In this document: one piece after another, positions 35,852 to 44,384 of the stretch
Position numbering within the stretch: the stretch's first letter is position 1
Layout: each line of letters starts with the position of its first letter
Source: Spirosoma arboris
Lineage (GTDB): Bacteria; Bacteroidota; Bacteroidia; Cytophagales; Spirosomataceae
Length of the DNA: 64,000 nt
Assembly: GCF_009754945.1 (NCBI RefSeq)
Contig: NZ_WPIN01000003.1
Span: 682,001-746,000 of the forward strand
Direction of reading: 5' to 3'
Notes under the pieces: model-generated
What the model saw: the letters and a program-made list of their open reading frames with translations, nothing else
Databases searched by the model: none
What the model was told of the DNA's origin: nothing
Translations under genes and position numbers: made by a program

Positions 35852-36388
35852 TTATCGTCCCAGATTCAAGCCATACGCAAAATTGAACGAGAAAGCGCCA
35901 CTACCTTCGCCGAAACTGGTAACAAAGCTGGTTCCGATATCGACGTAATTATGATTCGGTAGGCGGACGACATAACCAAAGGCAGGTTCGAATCGGAAGG
36001 CGGTGGCGGCAATTCGACTTACACCTATGTCGACACCCAGGTTCAGGCCGGCGTGCAAGCCATCTATAATATAAAAACGCGGGCCTATCGTTATGGGAAT
36101 CGAGATGCCCGAGGCCGCTCCGTAGTAATAGCGAAAATCGTCTCGATATCGACCTTTCACCAGAAAAAACTCCATACCCGTTTTTCCGGTAATCGTTATG
36201 TTAGAGCCTAGTGGTTGCTGGTAACGAATGTCGAGTCCGGTTGTAAAACCAGTTGCATTATACCGACCAACGCCAACAGCCAGGGGCGTACCAATGAACA
36301 GAACTTGGTTGCGGCCCTGAGCCAGAACCGATGTTTTTGCGCCGGAGAAAGCCAGCAACAATAGGAGGATGAGGATGCAGCGTTTCAT
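35852..36388 (-). CDS. Hypothetical outer-membrane beta-barrel-like protein, 178 aa
   Basis: Signal peptide (RCILILLLLLAFSGAKTS). The mature chain alternates aromatic and Gly residues (GRYRDDFRYYYGAASGISI; HNYVDIGTSF) as in small eight-strand barrels, and ends FAYGLNLGR with a terminal basic residue instead of the usual aromatic. Seven bases behind a small lipoprotein gene, so likely co-transcribed. Function unknown. Confidence 0.7.
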   Translation of the reverse strand: MKRCILILLLLLAFSGAKTSVLAQGRNQVLFIGTPLAVGVGRYNATGFTTGLDIRYQQPLGSNITITGKTGMEFFLVKGRYRDDFRYYYGAASGISIPITIGPRFYIIDGLHAGLNLGVDIGVSRIAATAFRFEPAFGYVVRLPNHNYVDIGTSFVTSFGEGSGAFSFNFAYGLNLGR

Positions 36389-36395
36389 GTCAAAG

Positions 36396-36845
36396 TTATT
36401 TTTTAGCGTTGAATTTCAGGGCTATAGGTTCATTCGTTTGCGCGTCTGTTTCCGACACATTGAAGATGATATTATCTCCATCGGCGTCTGCTACGAGTTC
36501 ACCATCCAGATAAAGTCCGTAGGCTTCGCTGGTTTTCTTTACCTGAATGTTGTCAATATCAATGGATGAATCAGTCTGCCCTGTCACCTTTAGGATAAGG
36601 GTAAGCGTAATATGATCTTGTGATGTAGCTGCCAGTTTAACTGTACCTGAAATGGTTTGCCCACTCTGGGAATAAGGCATTTTGGGGAGGTCAATCTCGT
36701 CGGAGCCAGCTGCATAGTAGAACGATGTCAGCGTATAGGTGCCCGCGACTGCATCGGCTGGGTTTTCCGGGGCGATGTCATTTTCGCCTTTTTTACAAGC
36801 GCTGAACGCCAGCGTTACGCATAAGAAAAGAATGAGCTTTTTCAT
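36396..36845 (-). CDS. Hypothetical lipocalin-like lipoprotein, 149 aa
   Basis: Signal LILFLCVTLAFSACKKGEN with a lipobox Cys at about residue 17. The mature part begins with PADAVAGTYTLTSFYYAAGS, the G-x-Y/W pattern of lipocalin-like beta-barrel domains in Bacteroidetes lipoproteins, and is strand-rich. Probably binds a ligand or acts structurally in the envelope. Same transcript as the beta-barrel gene downstream. Confidence 0.75.
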   Translation of the reverse strand: MKKLILFLCVTLAFSACKKGENDIAPENPADAVAGTYTLTSFYYAAGSDEIDLPKMPYSQSGQTISGTVKLAATSQDHITLTLILKVTGQTDSSIDIDNIQVKKTSEAYGLYLDGELVADADGDNIIFNVSETDAQTNEPIALKFNAKK

Positions 36846-36936
36846 GGCATTTGGTTTTTTACATCAGCGATTACCGTCAATCACTGAGGCAAAACTATCG
36901 GCTCATTTCAGGGCCGACAATACCGCATTTGCATGA

Positions 36937-37023
36937 TTTTTAAAGAGCGAAAGGACGAATGAGTGAAAGAGTGAAAAGCTGTCGCATGCTATTTTTCGCT
37001 CTTTTACTCATTCGCTCTTTAAA
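36937..37023. repeat. Intergenic hairpin with the AAAAGCTG-N-CGC loop motif
   Basis: Arms related to AAAGAGCGAATGAGTGAAAGAG pair around a loop carrying AAAAGCTGTCGC at 36974-36985; the left arm has an eight-base insertion. It begins eight bases behind the stop of the LuxR-type regulator gene. Confidence 0.75.
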
Positions 37024-37030
37024 CCGCTTT

Positions 37031-37666
37031 TTACTTTCGCCCTAGGTACTTGTTCACTGCCTCTACTTTGGAGTGGACCTGGAGTTTTTCGTAGATATTG
37101 AAGATGTGCTTACGCACTGTAGTGGGGCTGACAAACAACTCATTAGCCACTTCTTTGTGGCTGTGCCCTTTGGATAGTCGATCCAGGATTTCGCGCTCAC
37201 GGGGCGTCAATACATCGAGTTCGTTTGGTGCAGAGGTGTTGACATGGAACGAACCGGCAATTTTGCGGGCAATCGTACTACTCATGGGAGCTCCGCCTTC
37301 ATGGAGTTCGGTAATGGCTTCGAGGAGTTTATGGGGTGGGCTGCGTTTCAGGATATACGAGTTAGCGCCCGCTTTAAGGGCTTCAAAGACGGTTTCATCT
37401 TCGTCATACATCGTGCACATCATGAACTGCGTATTGGGACAGCGCGTTTTCAGATGTCGAACGCAGTCGATCCCGTTCATACCAGGCAGGTCGATATCCA
37501 TGAGCACCACATCGACGCAATGATCTGGCAGGTAATCGAGGGCCGATTCGGCAGTCTCGAACGTAGCCTGGCAGGAGAATCCTTCAGCTCCATCGACCAG
37601 AATAGCCAATGACTGCCGAATGGGCTCTTTGTCTTCAACGATGGCAACCGTAATGGAGGTTTTCAT
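37031..37666 (-). CDS. NarL/LuxR-type response regulator
   Basis: 211 aa. Receiver domain (about 1-125) with the phosphoacceptor Asp in VVLMDIDLPGMNG. LuxR-type helix-turn-helix at about 145-210 (LTPREREILDRLSKGHSHKEVANELFVS; the recognition part is VSPTTVRKHIFNIYEKL). It is 37 bases downstream of the TPR sensor kinase gene, so the two form a two-component pair. Target genes are unknown; the envelope genes downstream are behind a hairpin. Confidence 0.93.
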   Translation of the reverse strand: MKTSITVAIVEDKEPIRQSLAILVDGAEGFSCQATFETAESALDYLPDHCVDVVLMDIDLPGMNGIDCVRHLKTRCPNTQFMMCTMYDEDETVFEALKAGANSYILKRSPPHKLLEAITELHEGGAPMSSTIARKIAGSFHVNTSAPNELDVLTPREREILDRLSKGHSHKEVANELFVSPTTVRKHIFNIYEKLQVHSKVEAVNKYLGRK

Positions 37667-37703
37667 CCGGCAATATTGGTCGTTTTTTCAATTCAATACT
37701 ATA

Positions 37704-39665
37704 CTACGTTTGTAGTATTTTCTCCGTCGAACCGAGCGGGTACGGATAGGTAATTTTCACGCAGGTTCCTGTTGGCGACGGCAAAATTTCACAACTTCCT
37801 CCCGATTCGGCCATTCGGTTCTGCATATTTCCTAAACCATTCCGCAAACGGGATTTTTCAGTTGGGGTAAATCCCCGTCCGTTATCGCATACCTCAATCG
37901 ATAACTTTCCAGCCTCAGGTTTAATGCGTAAGGTTACTTCCGTCGCCTGCGCATGCTTGACGACATTGTTAAGCGCTTCCTTTACGGTTAGAAATACGTT
38001 CCGACGGTCGGCGCCCCGCATCGTTATCTCACTGGCAGACTCCTCTACGTTGGTTCTCAAGAGAAGGGTAGTGTTTTCAATGAATTCGCTGGCGTAAGCG
38101 CGCGTATAAGCAATCAGGCCGTTGAGACTATCATTTTTGGTATTGAGCGACCAGATAATCTCATTCATAGTCGTCACCATATCCGCCGAAATACTCGAGA
38201 TCTTCTCCACTTCAGGCGTTGTATTAGGCCCCATACGCGTCTTAACTACTTCACTTAGCAAACCAATAGCGGTAAGCGATGCCCCCATGTCATCGTGCAT
38301 TTCCTTAGAGATACGAAGCCGCTCTTTCTGCTGCCCCTGTAATTCAGACTGCACCACGGCCAATTCTCGTTCGCGCTCAGCGGCCAATAACGCGTTTTCT
38401 GCCGTTCGCTGCCGCTGTCGATAGTAGAGATACCCAAAAATCAACCCACCGATAACGATCACGACAGTCAGGCTCGCCAATAAAAGCCAGAAGTCCTGGC
38501 GTTGCCGCTCCAGTTCTAGCTGGTCAATATGGCGCTGTTTTTCGGCAAGTTTCTGGCGATTTTCAGCTTGCTTCAGTTGGAGTTCATAGCGCTCCAGTAG
38601 TTCTTTTGTCTCCTGATTATTCAGTGAATCATCGATACCAATGTACTTATCGAGCCATTCGGCAGTCGTTTTATACTGATGGAGTCCTTCATTGGCAACT
38701 GCATATTCCCGATAAATATTCCTTAATTCGGCTAAGCCAGCCTCACTTTTTGTAGCTATCGCATTCGATTCGTCCAGCAGTGTTTTGGCCCGTGCGAACT
38801 GCCTCATACGGTTATTCGTCTGAGCCAGTGCCATCAGCAAATGCAGTTCATGACGAGGATTTTCTACCTTCCGACTCATGCGAAGGGCTTCATGCTGGTA
38901 ATAAAGCGCCGAATCATATCGGGCTTCAGTCATATACTGGTGCCCGATATTGTTGAAGAGGTTGATCATGAAATCCAGGTCATTTTCAGGATCAACCCAC
39001 TCTTTTGCCTTGAGGTAATACGCCCGCGATTCGTTTGCTTTATTCTGTTTACTCAACAGATTGGCAATGCTGAAATAGTCGATAGCAATTGAGCGACGAT
39101 CCTGTTTATCTGTGATGTCGAAAGCCAGCGCCCGTTTGTAATAATCTAATGCTTGTGGAAGCATTCGTTGCTGCTCATAGATGTAGCCTAAATTCTGATT
39201 GATAATCGCCACGTTCTTCAGTTTGCCAATCAACTGCATGAAGTGGGCAGCCTGCCGATAGTTTGGAACGGCTTCCTGCAATTTACCTGAAAATAAAGCG
39301 GTATTGGCCAGTGCAAAATAGCTCAGTCCCAGGTTCCGTTTCGATGTATCCTGCTTAGCCTTCAGGAGCGCGGCTTGGGCAACTTTTCTGGCTTCATCGT
39401 GCCGACCGAGATTGTTTAGCAAATAAGCCATCAGCCGAACACTCTCGAAATAGCCTTTTGTGTATTTGATTTTCTCAGTGAATTCGTAGGCTTTCTGATA
39501 ATTGGCCAGCGCTGTTGTCGCCTGTTTGGTTTCAATGGCCTCCCCTTTTTTGAGCAACTCCATCACGTAGCTGGTATCGGTCGGGTTAGGTACTGGCTGG
39601 CTAAAGCTGGTTACCCAATTGGTCAGTAAAACAATCCATAGAAACCAGAGTGATCGAAACAACAT
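37704..39665 (-). CDS. TPR-containing sensor histidine kinase (HisKA_3 type)
   Basis: I start at ATG 39665 because it opens a signal peptide (MLFRSLWFLWIVLLTNW) and because the upstream in-frame start would lie inside a hairpin at 39685-39726. 653 aa: a periplasmic TPR domain of about six units, then a membrane helix (LLLASLTVVIVIGGLIFGYL), a coiled coil, a HisKA_3 domain with the His in ISKEMHDDMGASL, and an HATPase (VCDNGRGFTP; GLGNMQNRMAE). It is the NarL/DesK-type kinase partner of the regulator gene 37 bases downstream. Confidence 0.9.
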   Translation of the reverse strand: MLFRSLWFLWIVLLTNWVTSFSQPVPNPTDTSYVMELLKKGEAIETKQATTALANYQKAYEFTEKIKYTKGYFESVRLMAYLLNNLGRHDEARKVAQAALLKAKQDTSKRNLGLSYFALANTALFSGKLQEAVPNYRQAAHFMQLIGKLKNVAIINQNLGYIYEQQRMLPQALDYYKRALAFDITDKQDRRSIAIDYFSIANLLSKQNKANESRAYYLKAKEWVDPENDLDFMINLFNNIGHQYMTEARYDSALYYQHEALRMSRKVENPRHELHLLMALAQTNNRMRQFARAKTLLDESNAIATKSEAGLAELRNIYREYAVANEGLHQYKTTAEWLDKYIGIDDSLNNQETKELLERYELQLKQAENRQKLAEKQRHIDQLELERQRQDFWLLLASLTVVIVIGGLIFGYLYYRQRQRTAENALLAAERERELAVVQSELQGQQKERLRISKEMHDDMGASLTAIGLLSEVVKTRMGPNTTPEVEKISSISADMVTTMNEIIWSLNTKNDSLNGLIAYTRAYASEFIENTTLLLRTNVEESASEITMRGADRRNVFLTVKEALNNVVKHAQATEVTLRIKPEAGKLSIEVCDNGRGFTPTEKSRLRNGLGNMQNRMAESGGSCEILPSPTGTCVKITYPYPLGSTEKILQT

Positions 39666-39684
39666 AGCAATGACAGTTGAAAGC

Positions 39685-39726
39685 AACATTCCGTGCCCTG
39701 ATGTCAAAACCAGAACACGGAATGTT
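39685..39726 (-). terminator. Hairpin behind the GH65 gene
   Basis: AACATTCCGTG at 39685-39695 pairs with CACGGAATGTT at 39716-39726. It lies 29 bases past the GH65 stop and before the kinase gene. There is only a weak T run, so termination efficiency is uncertain. Confidence 0.55.
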
Positions 39727-39754
39727 AGTCGGTAAACTAAGTACTCGCTCAGGC

Positions 39755-42085
39755 TTAAGCCTTCAGACTCACCGTCTTCTGACTCTCGGCTTTTATCGTC
39801 ACCTCTTTGCTATGCAACTTAATCGTAACAGGCTGCTCCGAAAAATTCTGCACTGTTACGTCCTGTTGTGTAGCCGTTACCTGTAACAACGCACCCCGGA
39901 AACGAATTTTGAACGCCAGCGATTGCCAGTTATCCGGGCAAAAAGGATTCAATACAACGCGATGGTCGGCCCCGTTCTCGCCTTCAATACGTAAGCCACC
40001 AAAGCCTTTCACTACTGCCAGCCATGTTCCGGCCATTGAGGTAATGTGGCAACCATCTTCAGTGTCATTGTTGTAATCGTCGAGATCGAGCCGGGCGGTC
40101 CGCAGATACATTTCGTAGGCTTTCTCTTTCATACCCAGCTTCGACGCCTGAATGGAGTGAACGCAGGGTGACAATGACGACTCATGCACGGTCATCGGTT
40201 CGTAAAATTCAAAATTGCGCCGGAGTGTATCCGTATCGAACTCGTTCTCAAAGAAATACAGTCCCTGCAAGACATCAGCCTGTTTGATGAAACACGACCG
40301 CAGAATCCGATCCCACGACCAATGCTGGTTGATGGGTCGCTGTCCTTTCGGAATGTCTGACACCGGCATCAAGTCTTTATCCAAAAAGCCTTCCTGTTGC
40401 AGGAAAACACCCAATTTTTCGTCGCTCGGCAAGTACATCTTGTCAATAATCTGTCGGGCGGTGGCTAGTTCTTTCTCTTCGCGGAAATGAATCCGGTCAA
40501 TCAGTTCAGCATATTTTTCGGCATCCAACGCCTTTACTTTACCCACCGCTTCTACCGTGTAGCGCAGCGTCCAGGCCGCCAGGTAATTGGTATACCAGTT
40601 GTTGTTGACGTTGTTTTCGTACTCATTTGGCCCCGTCACGCCCAACATCACATACTGTTCTTTTGACTTCGACCAGTTCACGCGCTGGGACCAGAACCGG
40701 CTAATGGCAATGAGCACTTCCAGGCCATAATCGACCAGATATCGTTCGTCGCCCGTGTAACGCACGTAGTCGTAAATGGCATAAGCGATAGCGCCGTTCC
40801 GGTGGATTTCCTCAAATGTGATTTCCCACTCGTTATGGCACTCTTCCCCATTCATGGTCACCATCGGATAAAGTGCGGCTCCAGCCCGGAAACCGAGTTT
40901 CTTCGCGTTTTCGATCGCTTTGCCAAGCTGTTTGTAGCGATAAACCAGCAGGTTTTTGGCCACTTTCTGATCGGCGGTCGAGAGATAGAAAGGCAGGCAG
41001 TAGGCTTCGGTGTCCCAATAGGTTGAGCCGCCGTACTTCTCTCCAGTGAACCCTTTAGGACCGATATTCAATCGCTCATCTTCGCCCGTGTACGTCTGGT
41101 TGAGCTGAAAAATGTTGAATCGTATACCCTGTTGGGCTGCAATATCGCCTTCAATAATAATGTCGTTGGTTTTCCACTTATCGGCCCAGGCCTGCCTCTG
41201 CTCAAAAAGCATTTTGTCAAAGCCTTTCCGCGTAATCCGCTGAATGTACAGATGGGCGTCCTTAATAATGGTATCCGAATCATAATTGAGCGACGACAGG
41301 TTCACTCCGTATTTATAGATAACGGTTTCCTGTCCTTTACGGCAATCGAGTGTAATTCGGTTGGCTACATACTTCTCGTACTTGATCGGTTGCGACTGAA
41401 AATCCACTTTCACACCATCCTGCTCAATGTCGACACACATGCCAGTGGCTACATGGAAGCCCGTTTTTCGTGTGCGGAGTTCGATATAGGCTTCACCGTA
41501 GGCCGTTTCCTTACGCACTTCATCCCAGAACGTTTCATCGTAGTTCGCATCCCGGTTGCGAATGTCGCCATCGATGTAGGGTGTAATGGTGATTTTAGCC
41601 TCGAAATTCAGCGGCTTGACAGCGTATCGAATAGCCCCGGATTCATCATCCACGATGGAGCAAAATCGTTTGGAATTGACTTTTAGCTCTTTACCACTTT
41701 TTAGAACGGCGATGAATGATCGTTCGAGATACCCTTCCTGCATATTCAACACTCGCCGGAAATCACGGACTTCACACTGATTCAGGTCGAGCGTTTCGTA
41801 TTCAATGTCGATGTCGATACCAATCCAGTTCGCGGCATTCAGGACTTTGGCAAAGTATTCAGGATAGCCGTTTTTCCACCAGCCTACGCGGGTTTTGTCG
41901 GGATAATACACCCCGGCCACGTAGTTGCCCTGTAAGGTTTTTCCGGTAAATTTTTCTTCAAACGAACCGCGTCCGCCTAATCGGCCATTGCCGAGCGACA
42001 TTACGCTTTCGGTAATTTCATTAAAGTCACGGTGAAATCCCTCTTCAACAATGTTCCAGGGGTCTTGTGTGATATAGTGTTTCAT
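39755..42085 (-). CDS. Glycoside hydrolase family 65 phosphorylase (maltose phosphorylase-like)
   Basis: 776 aa, the normal GH65 length. The N-terminal super-sandwich domain is followed by the (alpha/alpha)6 barrel with the general acid Glu in GVTGPNEYENN; STYWDTEAYCLPFYL and ALYPMVTMNGEECHNEWE are further family blocks. The Lys-Gln pair expected for phosphate binding (LFIRQADVLQG-like, here SCFIKQADVLQGLYF) favours a phosphorylase over a hydrolase. Maltose, trehalose or kojibiose are possible substrates. No beta-phosphoglucomutase gene is adjacent. Its ATG overlaps the stop of the DinB gene by one base (TGATG). Confidence 0.92.
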   Translation of the reverse strand: MKHYITQDPWNIVEEGFHRDFNEITESVMSLGNGRLGGRGSFEEKFTGKTLQGNYVAGVYYPDKTRVGWWKNGYPEYFAKVLNAANWIGIDIDIEYETLDLNQCEVRDFRRVLNMQEGYLERSFIAVLKSGKELKVNSKRFCSIVDDESGAIRYAVKPLNFEAKITITPYIDGDIRNRDANYDETFWDEVRKETAYGEAYIELRTRKTGFHVATGMCVDIEQDGVKVDFQSQPIKYEKYVANRITLDCRKGQETVIYKYGVNLSSLNYDSDTIIKDAHLYIQRITRKGFDKMLFEQRQAWADKWKTNDIIIEGDIAAQQGIRFNIFQLNQTYTGEDERLNIGPKGFTGEKYGGSTYWDTEAYCLPFYLSTADQKVAKNLLVYRYKQLGKAIENAKKLGFRAGAALYPMVTMNGEECHNEWEITFEEIHRNGAIAYAIYDYVRYTGDERYLVDYGLEVLIAISRFWSQRVNWSKSKEQYVMLGVTGPNEYENNVNNNWYTNYLAAWTLRYTVEAVGKVKALDAEKYAELIDRIHFREEKELATARQIIDKMYLPSDEKLGVFLQQEGFLDKDLMPVSDIPKGQRPINQHWSWDRILRSCFIKQADVLQGLYFFENEFDTDTLRRNFEFYEPMTVHESSLSPCVHSIQASKLGMKEKAYEMYLRTARLDLDDYNNDTEDGCHITSMAGTWLAVVKGFGGLRIEGENGADHRVVLNPFCPDNWQSLAFKIRFRGALLQVTATQQDVTVQNFSEQPVTIKLHSKEVTIKAESQKTVSLKA

Positions 42086-42675
42086 CAGAGATTATTAGTC
42101 GTAATCGCAAAAGTAGCCATTTCAGCTTTTACACGCATGGCTTGTTTCATGTGTCGCTCGGTATGCGCTACCAGCATAAGGAAAGCATCTCCCAGCCTAA
42201 TTTTGAGCCAGTTACCGAACAATGTCATCACTTTCTCCTGATTCCAATCGAGGTAAACGGCTTTATCTAACAGGCTATGTAATAGCGTTTGCAACTCAAG
42301 AAACTGGCCCATAACATCGGCAGGAACCAACTCGGCAGCTGGGCGTGGCCGAATCATTCCCGGAGCGGGCAGTTTTATTTTAACCTGAGGATCAACGGCA
42401 TATCGGATCGCCTTACCCACCCAATCACTTTCAAGTACCTGGTCGGTTGGGCTCATTTGTATCAGTCCCAGTTTGTCAACCTTATGTTGAATGTTACGGA
42501 TGTAAAAGCGCTCGGCCAGGTTCAGGTGTTGCAGGCATTCAATAATGCTCCAGCGTTCAGGAGCTGGTTTCCAGCGCAATTGCGCATCGGTCAGGGTCGC
42601 AAACTCCATTTTCACCGTTTCCAGAACGGCTGAAAGGCGCGTTTGCAAGTCGTGGGCAGTATCGAGTTTTTGCAT
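42085..42675 (-). CDS. DinB superfamily protein, 196 aa
   Basis: ATG 42675 (MQKLDTAHDL) is preferred over an upstream start in the hairpin region. A four-helix DinB_2 fold is indicated by WKPAPERWSIIECLQHLNLA (metal-site His) and the late FLMLVAHTERHMKQA block with two further His. The family includes metal-dependent thiol-linked transferases and uncharacterised proteins. It is translationally coupled to GH65 by a one-base overlap, an odd pairing. Confidence 0.82.
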   Translation of the reverse strand: MQKLDTAHDLQTRLSAVLETVKMEFATLTDAQLRWKPAPERWSIIECLQHLNLAERFYIRNIQHKVDKLGLIQMSPTDQVLESDWVGKAIRYAVDPQVKIKLPAPGMIRPRPAAELVPADVMGQFLELQTLLHSLLDKAVYLDWNQEKVMTLFGNWLKIRLGDAFLMLVAHTERHMKQAMRVKAEMATFAITTNNL

Positions 42676-42686
42676 GTATTTAGGGT

Positions 42687-42768
42687 TTAACCGCAAAGGG
42701 CTTCGCAAAGAGCGCAACGTTTAAGACAACTTATTGCTTTGCGAAGTCTTTGCGCGCTCTGCGGTTAA
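42687..42768. repeat. Imperfect hairpin of CGCAAAG-type arms
   Basis: The arms TTAACCGCAAAG...CTTCGCAAAGAGCG and GCTTTGCGAAG...CTCTGCGGTTAA pair with an internal indel. It ends five bases from the stop of the MocA-like gene. Confidence 0.75.
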
Positions 42769-42773
42769 GAAAA

Positions 42774-43379
42774 TTATTGTGATTGCATCTGCGCCTGCTG
42801 AAATGCTTCAACATCGCGTTTTGAATCCAGGTCTATGCTTCCAGCTTCAAAGGGTACTTCTGAACAGTCGTTGCGATGTTTGCCGATTACCCATTTCACA
42901 CCTTTATCACCCGCTAACTGAAGCAGCTCATTAATATAATCCCGGTCAAAAATGGCAGGTACACTCAGTTGTGTATCGTAGCGACAGGCAACGATCCCTT
43001 TGCCCCCATCTTTGCGTACCTCGAACATATGCAATAATAACCCCAGCGATACTAAGGGTTGATCGGTATGTAAAACCAGCACCGCTTCGATGTCTTTATG
43101 CGTTAAATACAAGGCCGCCAGACCTGTTTTCAGCGATGAGGCCTGCCCTGTTGGCCAGCTCGGATTATCAACCAGCGTGACTGGCAAACCAGTTAATTCG
43201 GGTACGATACGAGCGCGATTGGCACCTAATACCACTACCACTGGACCTCGTTGTAATGCCAGCGCATTTTCAGTTACCCGACGAATGAGCGATTGGCCTT
43301 TGTAGGTCAATAACTGTTTTGGCTCACCACCCATACGCGAGGAATCCCCGGCAGCTAATATGATTGTTCCAATTTTCAA
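42774..43379 (-). CDS. MocA-like nucleotidyltransferase, 201 aa
   Basis: Rossmann-type NTP transferase with the signature ILAAGDSSRMGGEPKQLL, then VVVVLGANR and VLVLHTDQPLV. These match molybdenum cofactor cytidylyl/guanylyltransferases of the MocA/MobA type. The only plausible start before the signature is TTG at 43379; longer versions would translate hairpin sequence (SAFYSSLFILHSSL). It likely loads CTP or GTP onto a molybdopterin-type cofactor. No other Mo-cofactor gene is adjacent. Confidence 0.85.
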   Translation of the reverse strand: MKIGTIILAAGDSSRMGGEPKQLLTYKGQSLIRRVTENALALQRGPVVVVLGANRARIVPELTGLPVTLVDNPSWPTGQASSLKTGLAALYLTHKDIEAVLVLHTDQPLVSLGLLLHMFEVRKDGGKGIVACRYDTQLSVPAIFDRDYINELLQLAGDKGVKWVIGKHRNDCSEVPFEAGSIDLDSKRDVEAFQQAQMQSQ

Positions 43380-43411
43380 GTGAACTCTTTTTTGTTTGGG
43401 ACAAGATAACA

Positions 43412-43508
43412 AAAAAATGAGTGAAGAGTGAAGAATGAAAAGTGAAGAATAAAAAGCTGACGCGTAGATATTCTTCACTTTTCATTCTTCACTCTTCACT
43501 CATTTTTT
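43412..43508. repeat. Perfect 40-bp-arm hairpin containing the truA stop
   Basis: 43412-43451 pairs perfectly with 43469-43508. The loop carries AAAAAGCTGACGC (43451-43463). The right arm includes the last codons and stop of truA. The arms are built from GTGAAGA(A/G)TGAA-like units. Confidence 0.92.
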
Positions 43509-44254
43509 CGCTCTTTAAACACTTCAGCAGGATAACCAACTTCCACCAGCGATAGGCCTTCGGCAGGCGCTGCCCGGCCAGCCCGTCGGCGGTCTCGGGA
43601 CAGAATTATCTGCTCAAACTCATCCAGCGTCAATCGCCCCTGCCCTATTGCCAGCAACGTACCGACAATGGCGCGTACCATACCATGCAAAAACCGATTG
43701 GCTTTAATGTGAAAGACTAAATCTCCGTTTGATTTTTGCTCCCAATATGCTCGATCAATCTGGCAATTAAATGTTCGAACGTCGGTTTTCACCTTGCTAA
43801 AACTCTCGAAGTCAGTATGATTCAGTAAGATCAAAGCTGCTTCATTCATAGACCCCACATCCAAGGGCAGCGTAAACACATACGCCAGACCTTCCCGAAA
43901 TGGGTCTTTACGTCGGCTAATTTGGTACTGGTAGTAGCGAAATGTAGCGGTGTAACGAGCGTGGTCGTCGGCTCTTACGGGGAAGCAGTTGTAAACGGCT
44001 ATATCAGGCGGGAGCAAACTATTCAGTGACCGGATCAAGTGTCCGGGCAAAGGTGTATCGAATTCAAAATGAGCGAATTGCTGGCCTGCATGAACGCCCG
44101 CATCGGTTCGGCCACTACCCACAATAGGAATAGGCCGACGGAGTACCGTTGCCAGGGCTGTTTCCAGAGCTTCCTGTACACTTAGGCCATTAGGTTGCCG
44201 TTGCCAGCCATGATAGTTGGTGCCCCGATAGGCCAATTGGAGAAAATAACGCAT
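43496..44254 (-). CDS. truA: tRNA pseudouridine(38-40) synthase TruA
   Basis: 252 aa. It begins MRYFLQLAYRGTNYHGWQRQ and contains the catalytic Asp51 in GSGRTDAGVHAGQQF, followed by FHIKANRFLHGMVRAIVGT. TruA makes pseudouridine at positions 38-40 of tRNA anticodon arms. Its last codons and stop lie in the right arm of a perfect 40-bp inverted repeat, so its C-terminus (FKERKNE) has probably been changed by insertion of that element. Confidence 0.96.
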   Translation of the reverse strand: MRYFLQLAYRGTNYHGWQRQPNGLSVQEALETALATVLRRPIPIVGSGRTDAGVHAGQQFAHFEFDTPLPGHLIRSLNSLLPPDIAVYNCFPVRADDHARYTATFRYYQYQISRRKDPFREGLAYVFTLPLDVGSMNEAALILLNHTDFESFSKVKTDVRTFNCQIDRAYWEQKSNGDLVFHIKANRFLHGMVRAIVGTLLAIGQGRLTLDEFEQIILSRDRRRAGRAAPAEGLSLVEVGYPAEVFKERKNE

Positions 44255-44296
44255 AACACCAACAAAAGTAAGCGTTGCTGGCGTTGACAGAGCAAG

Positions 44297-44380
44297 TTTT
44301 TTCTGACAGGATTTACAGGATTTACAGGATTGTAGCTGCTAGAAAAATCCTATTTATCTTGTAAATCCTGTCAGAAAAAA
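44297..44380. repeat. Hairpin of ACAGGATTT-type arms behind the XRE gene
   Basis: 44297-44316 pairs perfectly with 44361-44380; the inner parts continue with mismatches as the unit ACAGGATTT repeats. It is four bases from the stop of the XRE regulator gene, with T runs at both outer ends. Confidence 0.85.
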
Positions 44381-44384
44381 AGTT

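Noticed and set aside
35566..35886. ORF through the GC-rich hairpin at 35712-35842
   Set aside because: Its product is the translation of both arms of an inverted repeat; it overlaps real gene ends on both sides.
39666..39707. Longer start of the TPR kinase
   Set aside because: It overlaps the hairpin at 39685-39726 and would hide the signal peptide that begins at 39665.
43380..43478. N-terminal extension of the MocA-like protein from an upstream ATG
   Set aside because: It would translate the hairpin (SAFYSSLFILHSSL), and the family starts directly at KIGTIILAAG.
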